The position numbers and the translations under genes are program-made. The notes beneath the pieces were generated by a model. That model was not told where the DNA came from. It saw only the letters and a list, made by a program, of their open reading frames with translations, and ran no database searches. Shown here one piece after another: positions 48,860 through 59,878 of a stretch of 64,000 nt of DNA (its first letter is position 1; every line of letters begins with the position of its first letter). The DNA comes from CAVTYH01 sp963773875. GTDB taxonomy: Bacteria > Planctomycetota > Planctomycetia > Pirellulales > JADZDJ01. The DNA lies in contig CAVZCV010000019.1 in NCBI GenBank assembly GCA_963773875.1, forward strand, positions 248,001 through 312,000. The letters run 5' to 3'.

Positions 48860-49618
48860 GTGCGCATTGCGGAGATTTTCCGATCGTGGCAAGGTGAAGG
48901 TTTGCTGACTGGCAAACCCAGCGTGTTTGTGCGCACCAGCGGCTGCAATTTGCGGTGTTCGTTCTGCGACACGCCGTACACATCGTGGGAGCCGGAAGGC
49001 GAGGACTGGTCCGTCGAAGAAATTTTGCAGCGCGTCGATGAACTGCTTGCCGATAGCGAAATGCGATATCCGCTTTCGTACGGGCGCGACTCGGAAAGAC
49101 ACACGCTTGGCAACGACGCGGTGCGACACGCCGTCCTGACAGGCGGGGAGCCTATGCTGTTTGCCGAACTCGTGCCGCTGGCGACGGAGCTCAATCAGCG
49201 CGGGCTGCATATCACGATTGAAACGGCCGGCACGCTGTACCAGCCGCTGGAGTGCAATTTGATGTCGATCAGCCCAAAGCTGAGCAACTCGACGCCGCCG
49301 CTGGAGCGCAATGCGCACTGGCACCATCGCCATGAACATTCGCGCCACGCGCCGGAGGTGATTCGGCGGCTGGTGCGAGATTACATCTATCAGATTAAAT
49401 TCGTCATTGACGCTCCGTCCGATTGCGATGAAATGCAATCGTGGCTAGACGATTTTCCGGAGATCGACCGATCGCGCGTGTTGTTGATGCCCGAGGGAAC
49501 CGAAGTCGAGGCATTGCGCCGACATGCCCAGTGGTTGGAGCCATACTGCGAAGCTCAAGGCTTCAGCTTCTGCCCGCGGAAGCACATCGAGTGGTTCGGC
49601 TGCGTGCGCGGCACGTGA
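48860..49618 (+). CDS. queE: 7-carboxy-7-deazaguanine synthase QueE
   Basis: Radical SAM enzyme of the queuosine/archaeosine route: carboxytetrahydropterin to CDG. It starts GTG at 48860, with GGAG eight bases upstream, and has 252 residues. The N-terminus reads VRIAEIFRSWQGEGLLTGKP, then the cluster motif SGCNLRCSFCDTPYTSW (CX3CX2C). TGGEPML and a C-terminal CPRKHIEWFGCVRGT are also typical. The ORF is open upstream to 48803, but the ribosome site decides. No other queuosine gene is visible here. Confidence 0.93.
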   Translation: MRIAEIFRSWQGEGLLTGKPSVFVRTSGCNLRCSFCDTPYTSWEPEGEDWSVEEILQRVDELLADSEMRYPLSYGRDSERHTLGNDAVRHAVLTGGEPMLFAELVPLATELNQRGLHITIETAGTLYQPLECNLMSISPKLSNSTPPLERNAHWHHRHEHSRHAPEVIRRLVRDYIYQIKFVIDAPSDCDEMQSWLDDFPEIDRSRVLLMPEGTEVEALRRHAQWLEPYCEAQGFSFCPRKHIEWFGCVRGT

Positions 49619-49663
49619 TCCTTGTCGAGCCGCGATCGTCACAGAGCGAATCCCGCGCTGACC

Positions 49664-50698
49664 TCACGCCTTCGCTGGTTCGGCCGCAGGCGTTGGTGCT
49701 GGTGCGGCAGTTGCCGTCGTCGGCGGTTTCCCGCGGGGAGCAAACACCAGTACGCTGACGGCCCCTGCCACGACGATAATCAAACCAGCATAAAAGAATG
49801 GTGATACTGCCGACAAATTCGGCGTCATCGCCATACTGATGAAAGTGTTTACAACAGGAGCGAGCCCAAACACCAATGGCATCACGTAAAGAGGCTTTCC
49901 ACCAAACGTAAATGCCAGAATTACTCCCAGCGATCCCAGCGCTCCAGCCACACCACCGGCCAAACTCCAGGTCGTCCCTTTAAAAGTGAGCTCGCCATGG
50001 TCGCCCAATGTGGCTCGCAGTATTAGCGGCAAGGCGACGGCCACTACCACATAGGCAAGGCCAACGCAAATGAACGGCCGCATGCGACTGCCGTTCATTA
50101 GCGTTTGTCCACGATGCAAGAGCGGTCCATAGCACCCCCAACAGACGGCGGTCATCACCACCAGCGATAATACTTTTAACAAGTCGATGAATTCAATTCT
50201 CTTCGCCGATTGCACTGCAGGGCTGGTGACAATGACCGTGACCGCACCCACGATGACCAAAATCAATCCGGCATAGAATAACGGTCCCGCCTCCTTGAAC
50301 GATTTGGCCATCCACATGGAAACCACGGTGTTCACCACGGGAGCTCCGCCGAAGATGAGCGGCATCACGTAAATTGGGCTGCCACCGGCCGTCATCGCCA
50401 GAATCACACCTAACGCACCCAGCGCCGTGACGGCACCAGCCAGAAAACTCCAAATAATTCCGCCGGTCGACCAATTGCCAGGTTCACCGCGCCACGCCAG
50501 GAATGCCCACGCGGCCAGCACTGCGATCACAAAATATGCAATCCCGACAAACAGAAACGGCAGAAAATGACTCACGCCGATCGCCGGATCTTTGGGATCG
50601 CCCATGGAGCCGATCCCAGCATTGAGTAAGTTGCCATAGGCACCCCAGGCGAGTGCGACAAGTCCGATGGAAAGCAGAACGAAGGCAGAGTTTTTCAT
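49664..50698 (-). CDS. DMT-like membrane transporter with two repeated halves
   Basis: 344 residues, about ten helices. Two halves are clearly related: GVILAMTAGGSPIYVMPLIF near residue 110 and GVILAFTFGGKPLYVMPLVF near 270, each followed by a PVVNT motif and FYAGLI. This is the EamA/DMT superfamily plan. The start ATG at 50698 (MKNSAFVLLSIGLVALAWGA) is chosen because the preceding 29 residues of the open frame are not membrane-like. The C-terminus is Ala/Pro-rich. Substrate unknown, probably a small metabolite. Confidence 0.78.
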   Translation of the reverse strand: MKNSAFVLLSIGLVALAWGAYGNLLNAGIGSMGDPKDPAIGVSHFLPFLFVGIAYFVIAVLAAWAFLAWRGEPGNWSTGGIIWSFLAGAVTALGALGVILAMTAGGSPIYVMPLIFGGAPVVNTVVSMWMAKSFKEAGPLFYAGLILVIVGAVTVIVTSPAVQSAKRIEFIDLLKVLSLVVMTAVCWGCYGPLLHRGQTLMNGSRMRPFICVGLAYVVVAVALPLILRATLGDHGELTFKGTTWSLAGGVAGALGSLGVILAFTFGGKPLYVMPLVFGLAPVVNTFISMAMTPNLSAVSPFFYAGLIIVVAGAVSVLVFAPRGKPPTTATAAPAPTPAAEPAKA

Positions 50699-50809
50699 GG
50701 AGTGTTTTCGTGCGGGTGAGAATGCGCAGGCGAGGTGATAAAGTGTAGCATTCTGCATGCGGCGCTGAATGGCATTCCGCTGCAAATCGAAGTAACCAAG
50801 TCGGTACCG

Positions 50810-53800
50810 CTAATCGCCCCGCAGTGCCTCTAGAAGCGGTGCGCGGACCGCGGCTCGAACGGCAGAAAGTCCGGCAAGCAATCCGACAAAAAGCACGATC
50901 GCCAAAGTTGCGGCCAGCGAGTGCCAGGGAATGCCGGCGCCGCCGGCGAGCAGGTGCGGCAAAAGCACGACAAGTGCGGCCAAGGTTCCCGTGGCCAGTC
51001 CAGCGATGAGCAGCGCCGCGTTTTCGAGCATCACGAGTTTCGAAAGGCGACTGCGACGGAAACCGGCGGCGCATCAGCGCCAGTTCGCGGCGTCGCTCCA
51101 TCACATTGCGCAATTGCACGGCTGCCAGGCCGAATGTTCCCAACAGCAAGCCCAGGCCGCCAAGACTACGGAACGTCGCCAGATACGTGTTTTGCACCGC
51201 GAAAAAACTTTCCAAACGTGCGGCAGTAGATTGCGCGGTAAATCCATAATCGCCAAGTTGATTTTCCAATGCATCTGCAACGGGTTCAACTTTTTTTGGC
51301 GGCACGGCGATTAGAAAGTATCGGTATCCGTTCACATCTGGAAACAGTCGCAAAAAGTTGGCTTCGCTTATCAAGAGATCGCCCTGAAAGATGCTGTTCT
51401 TCAAGAGGCCAACCACTTGCAGCGTGATCTTGCCGCCGCGGGGCGCATCGATTTCAAACGTTTCTCCAACGCCACCGTACAGGTGCAAACTATACAGAGC
51501 CGTGTTTTGATCGAGCACCACGGGAATGGCATTCGTTGGGCTTCTCCCACGCGGCGGATTGCCAGGCTTGGGGTTCAAGAGCAGCCACGGATTCTCTTGT
51601 TCAACATCGTTGGTCGCCGCCGTCGCGGCCCAAGCAAATCCGCCGCGCTCGATGAATTCCGGCGTAACCCCCAGAATCCGCGGCTGCCGTGGTTGATATA
51701 AATTCAAGCAACTGGCATCGTCGCCATTCTTGACGCGCAGCGAATAAATTCCATGACCGCGAACGGTAGTCGGCGCGGGCCGATCGATGTTGGCAAGAAG
51801 CTGTTCTGATTTTTCCGTGAAAGCCAAGCTTTGTCGCCCATCCGGCGAGTTCAAATTCTGGTAGATCGGCTGATCGGTTTGAGCCACCAGCGCGAAGCCA
51901 CCGTCGCCGCTGTCGAAAGTGGGGCCGTGCGATGGCGGATCGAGTCGAAATGCGCTGACGGCAATGATCAGAAAACAGGCGGCCGCCATCAGGCCAATCG
52001 TGAGCGTGCTGCGCAGCGGAAATCGACAGCCGTTGCGAATCGCTAGCCGTACGAGCGCCGCTGGTCCGCCGACGAGCGATGATCTGCGATCGGCGCGGAG
52101 CGTGTCCCAAATCCACAGCAGAAGCGCGGTCAACACGAGCGCACCGCGCCAAAAAATGCGCCGGCCTGGGCTTCATCGCTGAGCCTCATGCCGAAAAGTC
52201 CCAGACCAATCGAACCTGCAAACATCGCGGCCGCGACCCAGAAGGCAATTCGGCGTCGACGGCCGCGGGGGACGCGTGCTTCGATCATCTCCCCGGCCAG
52301 CAGCCGTCGTGGGCTGACGCGCCGCGTTTCGCGCACCGCCCAAACGATTGTGCCGAGCGAAACCAACACGCCGCTGAGCCAGCCAACGGCAAGACTGCGC
52401 GGCTCGATATGCAGCGATAAGAACGGAGTGGAAATTGCCGAGAGCCACCAGGTGGTCAGGCCAATGACCATTAGCCACGCGTATGCCACACCGATGAAAA
52501 CGCCTGCCAGCGCCGCGACAATTGTCAGCAGCGCTCCTTCGATCAGCAGCATCTTGCGAGCCACACTGCGCCGCAGACCAACGGCAAGCACGATGCCAAG
52601 TTCTGCTGCTCGACTTTCCACTCCGAGCCGGAACAACAGCAGCACCAGCATCAGCGCGGCGGCAATGATGAAAAGACTGAAACCCAAAAACAGAATGGCA
52701 AACGGTGTGGTGCCGGCGGCGGCGGCGAGGCCCATTCGTTTGACGGGCAGAAAGGTGAAACCACTCGTTGCCGGATTCAAGGCTGCAAGTAGTTGGTCCG
52801 CGAGCTTCGCCTCCGTCAGGCCATCCGAGAAAGGAACGCGAATCGAAGTCACGCTTCCGAAGCGACTGTCCCACAGTCGATTTCCCTCGTTCAGGTTAAT
52901 AAATGCTTTCGGCGTGGCGCCATATGTTTTCCAATACTGGTCGTCTTCGCTATGCGGTGGCGAAGCTGCGCACGCGTTTGGAATCGAATGGGAACGGCGG
53001 ATCCCAATTGGCGATCGACGCCTTATCGCTCACGCCTTTCACTTCCGGAGTGAGATTGCGGTCGGCCGCCAGGCCGCTGAGCTCGGCGATGTCTTTCAGG
53101 CGGAATGCGTGCGTTGCTTCTTCAACCTGACCGTGCGTGCTTTCGGGCTTGAAATAAGTGATAGTGATTTCGTCACCCGGTTTGACCGGCGAGCCTTGCG
53201 CTGCCAAATCATCGGCGGCCCAGGAGTTGAGCACAATTTCGTCGTCGGCAAGCGGAGCAATCGACTTGCCGTCGCGATTGACCAATGGACCGAGCGGAGG
53301 GTTTTCTGCAAACTCGAAGGCGGCGACGGTCGAGTATGGAATTCTCGCCGTACCGCCATCGGCCGAAATGTAATTCGCCAGATAGGTGAAGACCTGCTGT
53401 GGCCGCAAATCGGCAATCGCTCTAAGAACCGCGGTTTGATCCACTGGCTCGAACAGCATGCGATCGGTCGTAATATTGAAATACCCATGATCAGTTTGGT
53501 GGATGGAAATGCCGTAGTCGGCGAGCGTGGGCTTGAGGGCCAGTTGCAGCGCTTTGTCGGCCGTATTGTTTGGAGATTCGAACGCCGAATTGCCTGCGAC
53601 GAGGATTGAATTCACTCGGTCTGGCACGCCAATCAACTGCTGGAGAGGCGCGGTCGGCGTAGAAGCGTTAAACGGAAGTTGCTGCGTTGGATTGATACCA
53701 AATCGGCCGAGTCCGTCGGCAGGGATGATCGCGCTCACTGTGAAACGGCGGCTGCGGACCGTATCGGTCTTGCGACCCAACGGGCTGTCGGCGGGCACAT

Positions 53801-54299
53801 CGCTGGCTTGCGGCAGTCGCAGGATGATTTCGTCGCCGACTTTGGCATGCAGCTGCTGAGCGAGCGGCTCGTTCAAAACGATCTCATCGCCGGTCGGCGC
53901 TTTCGCTGGACCGCCGCTACCGAATTTCCAAAATTCCGGCGGGCTGCCCAGCACATTTACATTACCGGCGCGATGCTGGTGGCCGCCTATGCCGTTGGGA
54001 TTTTCCAGCGTGCCTTGCAGCATGATGGCGGGCACCGCAGCTTCGAAATGCTCTCGGAACTGCGGCGCGGACGAAAGCTCGTCGGCCAACTGCTCGCGAA
54101 AAAATCGTGGTGTGACGAGTACTTCGTCGATACGCCCCAATCGATCGGTGGCCAATTGCTTCAGGCTGCCGCGCACGGAATCGCCAACCACAAGTGCGCC
54201 GGTGAGCACCGCCGTCGCCGCGGCCACTCCCAGAGCCACGGCCACATTCGTCCGCCAGTGAAAGACCAGGCTTCGAATTGCCAATCCAAATAGCGACAT
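50810..54299 (-). CDS. FtsX/MacB-type ABC transporter permease, two permease modules (three frame breaks)
   Basis: Repaired, this is one chain of about 1,160 residues. It begins MSLFGLAIRSLVFHWRTNVA with the first membrane helix AVALGVAAATAVLTGALVVG, then a large periplasmic domain. Breaks lie at about 52945-52965 (the chain resumes DDQYWKTYGATPKAFINLNE), 52144-52150 (resumes ALVLTALLLWIWDTLRADRR) and 51062-51066 (resumes GFRRSRLSKLVMLENAALLI). The first FtsX module ends near 52400 (LLIEGALLTIVAALAGVFIG); a second lies at 51030-50810. The gene overlaps no other and follows the ATPase gene on the same strand by about 70 bases. It probably exports lipoproteins, lipids or peptides. Confidence 0.82.
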
Positions 54300-54369
54300 C
54301 GTGCTTCAAGTTGAAACTTCGTTCTCGAACCGTTAGTGGCGGAGCGTGCGCAGCCATCCGCACCGTCCG

Positions 54370-55047
<678 letters not shown>

Positions 55048-55173
55048 AAGCGTTAATCACGAGTTCGAATGGGGCTTGTTCGATGCCATGCGAGGCCGCA
55101 CAATGGCGGCTCGAATTCTGCTGGAAAGCGTGTCTGCGTCCATCCGTCGTTTTACCATCTTTGTCGAGCCAAC

Positions 55174-56193
55174 ATGCCTGTTGAACAACCGCAAGTTATC
55201 TTAAGCGCCTTTGCCGATGAAGCGGCCAACCAAAAAACCGCCGTGCAACAGTTTGCCGCGCTGGCGGCGATCGGCCTGCAATATTACAGCATTCGCTTCA
55301 TCGATGCGGGCAGTGGCATCAAGAATGTAATGAAGCTCTCGAAGGCGGAAATCACAAAAATCCGCCACTTGGAAGACGAATACGGATTGAATGTCACATC
55401 CATCGGTTCTCCGCTCGGAAAAGTGAAACTGATCGACAAGTCCGATGGCACGAAGAATGCCTTCATTCCCTTCAAGAAATATCTGGCAAGCGATGTGAAA
55501 CAGGCGTGCGAATTGGCGCACGCCTTTGAAACAAAATTGATTCGCGGGTTCTCGTTCTATCATCCGCGCGGCGAGGACCCGGCGAAGTATGTTTCGCAGG
55601 CGGTCGATCAGTTGGGAAAGATCGCTGAAACGTGCCATCGATCGGACTTGACTTACGGGTTGGAAATTGAAGCCAATCTGGTTGGGCAAAACGGCGAGAT
55701 CATGGCGGAGATTCATCGGCAGGTGAATCATCCGGCATTGGTTTTGATTTTCGACGCGGGCAATATCATCTCGCAAGGTTACACGCCAGCGGAAGTTTTT
55801 CAGCAGTACCTGGCGATGAAGCCGGGCATCGGCTGGATCCATATCAAAGATTATCACCATCCGCAGCCGGCCAAGAGACAAGGGCACGTGGATGAGGACG
55901 CGCTCAAGCATTTTGTGCCAGCCGATATCGGCGACAGCTCCTATGCGATGATTCTTCGCGATTTCCGCGATCACGTGCCGACGCTGGAGAAGAAGCTTCG
56001 CCGACGGGGAATTCCCGGCGTGTTCTTGGACCTGGAGCCGCATTTGAAAGGCGGCGGTCAATTCGGCGGATTCAGCGGGCCAGACGGATTAGGCGTCGCG
56101 ACCCGCGGTCTGTGCAAAGTACTCGACATGATTGGTCTGGGCTATCACCTGCGCGACTTTGACGATGTGCTGGCGGCGCGGGGCAAAGTTTAG
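55174..56193 (+). CDS. Sugar phosphate isomerase/epimerase-like TIM barrel
   Basis: 339 residues from ATG at 55174. Landmarks are LSAFADEAANQKTAVQQFAA, RFIDAGSGIKNVMKLSKAEI, GLEIEANLVGQNGEIMAEIH, LVLIFDAGNIISQGYTPAEV and IGWIHIKDYHHPQPAKRQGH. Glu, Asp and His ligands of the xylose isomerase-like fold are present. The last 60 residues (VFLDLEPHLKGGGQFGGFSG) match planctomycete isomerases of this kind. Substrate unknown. Confidence 0.85.
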   Translation: MPVEQPQVILSAFADEAANQKTAVQQFAALAAIGLQYYSIRFIDAGSGIKNVMKLSKAEITKIRHLEDEYGLNVTSIGSPLGKVKLIDKSDGTKNAFIPFKKYLASDVKQACELAHAFETKLIRGFSFYHPRGEDPAKYVSQAVDQLGKIAETCHRSDLTYGLEIEANLVGQNGEIMAEIHRQVNHPALVLIFDAGNIISQGYTPAEVFQQYLAMKPGIGWIHIKDYHHPQPAKRQGHVDEDALKHFVPADIGDSSYAMILRDFRDHVPTLEKKLRRRGIPGVFLDLEPHLKGGGQFGGFSGPDGLGVATRGLCKVLDMIGLGYHLRDFDDVLAARGKV

Positions 56194-56218
56194 CCTGATG
56201 CGGACGCGTTGCAATTCG

Positions 56219-58514
56219 CTAATGCGCGGCCGGTTCATCCATCGTTTGTATTTTTTCGGCAGTTTCCGGCGCCACCGTTTGCCGGGATGCTTCGGCCATT
56301 TGCTGCGCGTGCTGGACTTTCACTTGCTTTCTTTTTCGAACCAACACGCGAGATCTCGCCAGACAGAATAGCGAGACAATTATTCCAGCGACCCCGCCCA
56401 GAAAGAAAGGCGATGTGGGGTCTGCTGACGTGACCATTAACCAAGCCCCGCATCCAAGCGAGACCGTCGCGACTAGCAATGTGCTCCAGACGCGCTTGGA
56501 ACCCCGACTCAATTGGTGAGTAGCAATGGCTGTGCGTGCGGAGAAATTGGCAATTTCTCGCATGGCGGCCAGGTGATGCAGTTTTTCCGGCGCACTGTTC
56601 CGGGGTTCAAGCGCAAATCGTTTCTTTGAACCGGTCTCGGTCGCTGATTCCGCATTTGCCAATTCGGGGTCATTCGCCAAAACCGCGTTCGCGGCAGATT
56701 TGCTGGGCGCCGCGCTGCTGGCGGCGCGCGGTGCGGTCGTGGCGCCATCGCCTGAAGTCCCGCGCATGCGCTGCAGGAGCCGAGTCATGTAATCATCAAT
56801 CGACTCATCGTCTTGAGCGGCGCGTTCTTCCGTTCGGCGATCGGCTTGTGGCTCGCCCTCCGCTTCGGAAGGTTGAGCAGCGGGTGAGGCCGTTTGCTCC
56901 GCCGATGCCTTTTCGCTCGTATTGCTTTTCAACAGCGATAGCGCGCGTAGGCGGGCGAAGACGTCATCCGATTCCTTCGTTGCGGCGTCGGTTGAGGGGG
57001 CCTCTGGACGCGGCGGTAGGCTTGTTGTCGATGGGGCCGGTGTTTCTCTCGCGAATTGTTCTTGTTCGCTACAAAGTTGATCTCGCTCTTTCGCCAACTG
57101 CCGTTCTTGCGCGTCGAGCTCGCTAGCCCGCTGGTCAAGTTCCGCAACTCGCGCGGCGCATTCGGCTTCGCGGGAGTTTAGCTTGTCCCGCTCAATCTGC
57201 TGCTGTTTGGCTAGATCGGCCTTCTGTCGCTCGATTTCGTTGGCCTGCTGTTGGCGCTCATGTTCCCACTTGGCGCGTTCATCGGCCAGCGCAGTTTTTT
57301 CTTGATCGAGCGCTTTGAGGCGCCCCTCAAGCGTTTTTTGCCTTTCGTCACAGGCATTGGCGCGGTTTTGTAGCTCGGCCTCCGCCGCATCGAGTGCGGC
57401 CTGTCGATGGTGTAGCTCGGCATCTCTCGCAGATTGTTCTTCAGCGTTTGCACTGGCCTGATTACAAAGCGCTTGCCGTTCCGTATCCCACGTTTGCCGC
57501 TCTCGATTCCAGCCGTCTCGCTCGGATTGCCAGACTTCCCGCTCCGCTATCCAGGCAGCTCTTTCGCCCTCCCACGATTGCTTTTCAGTCGACCATTGCT
57601 GCTGAGCCGCTTCCAGCTCCTGGCGATCCATGGATTGGGCGGGGGCCGTCTGCTCACTTTGCGTCAATGCCAATTCCGTGGTTCGTCGAACGAGCTCAGC
57701 CTCGCGTTCGGCGAGTGACGCTCGAATTGCCTCAATTTCGCCACGCTGGGCCGCTAGGGCAGATTGTTCCTCTGCCAGCCTTTGCAACTTTTCATCGTGG
57801 CCTTTTCGTAGCTCGCTAAGTGATCTTTGGGCATCGGCAACTTTGATCTCGAAGGCGGCAAGCTGCGTCTCTAACGATTGACGATCGGCCGCCAATTGGG
57901 CCCGATCCTGCGCAACTTGTTTCACGTCCCGTTCGAGCACGGACTGTTGCTTCAGTTGCAGATCGTACTGGAGTTTGAGTTGATCGCTTTGATCTCGAAG
58001 CACTCGGACGCGCTCGATGACTTTTCGCAGTCGTAAGCGCGATTGCGAATTTGCTGCGCAGACGTTCGGCCAGTTCACGATCAGGGGCGTTACTCTCGGG
58101 TTGCGTAGGTGCGGGCGCTGAGGCTAGTTCCGCAACCTGCTCTGTGTGCAGTGGTTCGAATGTGGAAAGTCCCTGTGTCCATTCGAGTACCTCGAATTCC
58201 ACAGGCCCAATTGCCAGTCGATCACCCGGATTTAGCTCCGCATCATCAAAACCTGCGTCATTTATGCGGGTGTCAGCATGCCAGCGCCGAACCACCGTGC
58301 GTTCGCCGCCGCGGAACACCATGCAATGCCAAGGTGCAATTCCCGGAGCTCGCAACCTCAATGTGCATTGCGGAGCGGAACCGATGGCAATTTTCAATGA
58401 TTGCAGGCGGACAACTTGCCCGTGGCGATCGGTACCACGAATGCGCAAAGCTAGCGGGCTTTTGGGTTGGCCCAGCAGCGATGAAGAGGGCTCGGCGGTG
58501 GACGTTGAAAACAT
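56219..58514 (-). CDS. FHA-domain, coiled-coil, double-membrane-helix protein (one frame break)
   Basis: Repaired, about 765 residues. Residues 20-115 are an FHA-like domain: LRIRGTDRHGQVVRLQSLKI, then APGIAPWHCMVFRGGERTVV and DAELNPGDRLAIGPVEFEVL. FHA domains bind phosphothreonine peptides. Near 58020-58045 one base breaks the frame in a Leu/Arg-rich stretch, and it resumes KVIERVRVLRDQSDQLKLQY. A coiled coil of about 330 residues follows (QLAADRQSLETQLAAFEIKV; heptad-like throughout), then a low-complexity linker and two adjacent helices near the C-terminus (LLVATVSLGCGAWLMV; FFLGGVAGIIVSLFCLA). It is likely anchored in the membrane with the FHA and coiled coil in the cytosol. Confidence 0.75.
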
Positions 58515-59228
58515 CGAAAAGCGGTATACTTTGAGGCTTGCACAACTGCCGAAATCGCTAATTGGATTTAGCTTACGTCGAGCAATGCCGCAAATTTAAG
58601 TTCCGCTTCAGCCTCGAATGAAATCATCCGCTTCGCATGCCGGAAATGAGCGCCGTAACATTTGGCAACCTCTCGCGCTAGCATAGACGGTCGCTATTGG
58701 TAGACGATTCGGCGGAAATCGCTGCACATTCAGGCCGATTTTGCCGATTATCCCATAGCAACAAGTTACGGTCCTCATAATCGCTACTTTCGGCCAACTT
58801 TCAGCATTCAATGTCGTCCGCTGGAAAGAGGCGCGAAGCTTGTGAATTCCGTCACTTAACTGTCCAGTGAGTTCTACGCGTCCAAAACTTCGCTATTCAC
58901 TTAGCCGAATGCCGTTTTTCATTTGACCGACCTTCTACGATTGTCGGCTAGATGGCAAATGGCTCGCGGCGCGGAGGAATTCGCATCAGAGATTTTTTAG
59001 AAAACCGACTGCGTTGTCGATCCAGTTCATTCCATCCACGTACTATATTTTGGTTGCGAACCACAGGTCGTGCGGCCCGTGAAATCCGCAACTGAAGAGG
59101 CAACAACAGAGAACACGAGGCCCTTAAAAGTTCGATTGCTAATTTCGCCGCAAGGGGGGAATGCGCCGCCAGAGCGCTTGGCAGAGTCCTTTGCTGCAAT
59201 TGGGTCGTCGAACAAGGTGAAGCAACCC
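58515..59228. other. 714-base gap without a supported gene
   Basis: The frames here are short, without ribosome sites or domain patterns. The sequence holds divergent promoters for the FHA gene and the DksA-like gene. A TACTAT at 59041-59046 is a possible -10, without a well spaced -35. Confidence 0.4.
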
Positions 59229-59675
59229 ATGGCACGCAAAGATGCATTGTCTAGCATGCGGCAAATCCTGATCAAGCGGCGCGATGCTTTGCGCCAAGCG
59301 TTGGCCGGCGACTTGAGCTTACTCAAGGAGCTGCGCGCCCAAACGGCCGGCGATTTGGTCGATGCCGCGCTCGATTCGGCGCAGGACGAAATCAGCTCGC
59401 AGTTGGCAGAGGTCGAAAGTCGCGAATTAGCCAGCGTCGAAAACGCATTGGAGCGGATGCGCCGCGGCCAATATGGCGTTTGCGAAGGCTGCAGCTGCAA
59501 GATCCCGTTGGCGCGGCTCAACGCCTTGCCCTATGCCACATACTGCATCGAATGCCAGCGCGAGATGGAAAAATATGGCTCAGCCGGCGGGCACGATCAC
59601 GATTGGGGTCGAGTCAACGATTCCAGCGGAGAGTCGGAAGCCAGCCTTGACGATATCGAACTCGATGTCACCTGA
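59229..59675 (+). CDS. DksA/TraR-type zinc-finger protein
   Basis: 148 residues from ATG at 59229 (MARKDALSSMRQILIKRRDA). A long coiled-coil region (LRQALAGDLSLLKELRAQTA, then SAQDEISSQLAEVESRELAS) precedes the C4 zinc finger: YGVCEGCSCKIPLARLNALP, then YCIECQ. The coiled-coil tip carries Asp residues (DLVDAALDSAQDE) like the DksA tip. It likely binds the secondary channel of RNA polymerase, modulating initiation. The open frame extends upstream to 59070, but the preceding residues are not DksA-like. Confidence 0.88.
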   Translation: MARKDALSSMRQILIKRRDALRQALAGDLSLLKELRAQTAGDLVDAALDSAQDEISSQLAEVESRELASVENALERMRRGQYGVCEGCSCKIPLARLNALPYATYCIECQREMEKYGSAGGHDHDWGRVNDSSGESEASLDDIELDVT

Positions 59676-59719
59676 GTTCACCTAGACCATCGAGCTTCCC
59701 GACATGCAAACATGATCAT

Positions 59720-59792
59720 CCGGGAGAGCGAAGCGACTGCCAGCCGGCGACCATGTTGCGGCCTGGCCGATGCCTCGCTCTCCCGGTTTTTC
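59720..59792 (+). terminator. 12-bp inverted repeat followed by T-tract
   Basis: CCGGGAGAGCGA (59720-59731) pairs with TCGCTCTCCCGG (59775-59786), then TTTTTCTTT. The loop is 43 bases and itself contains GGC/GCC stretches. It is placed about 45 bases after the DksA-like stop, so it is likely that gene's Rho-independent terminator; the long structured loop leaves a small-RNA 3' end open. Confidence 0.6.
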
Positions 59793-59878
59793 TTTGGCAA
59801 TAAGCCTTTTGCACATGCCGGTGAATTTGCGATACTTAGCGTTAGCCCTTCATAGCCCTCTTCTCGTGGATCTCTGTT

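Noticed and set aside
58608..58811. Minus-strand 67-codon ORF
   Set aside because: No ribosome site, no secretion or domain signal, and composition unlike neighbouring genes.
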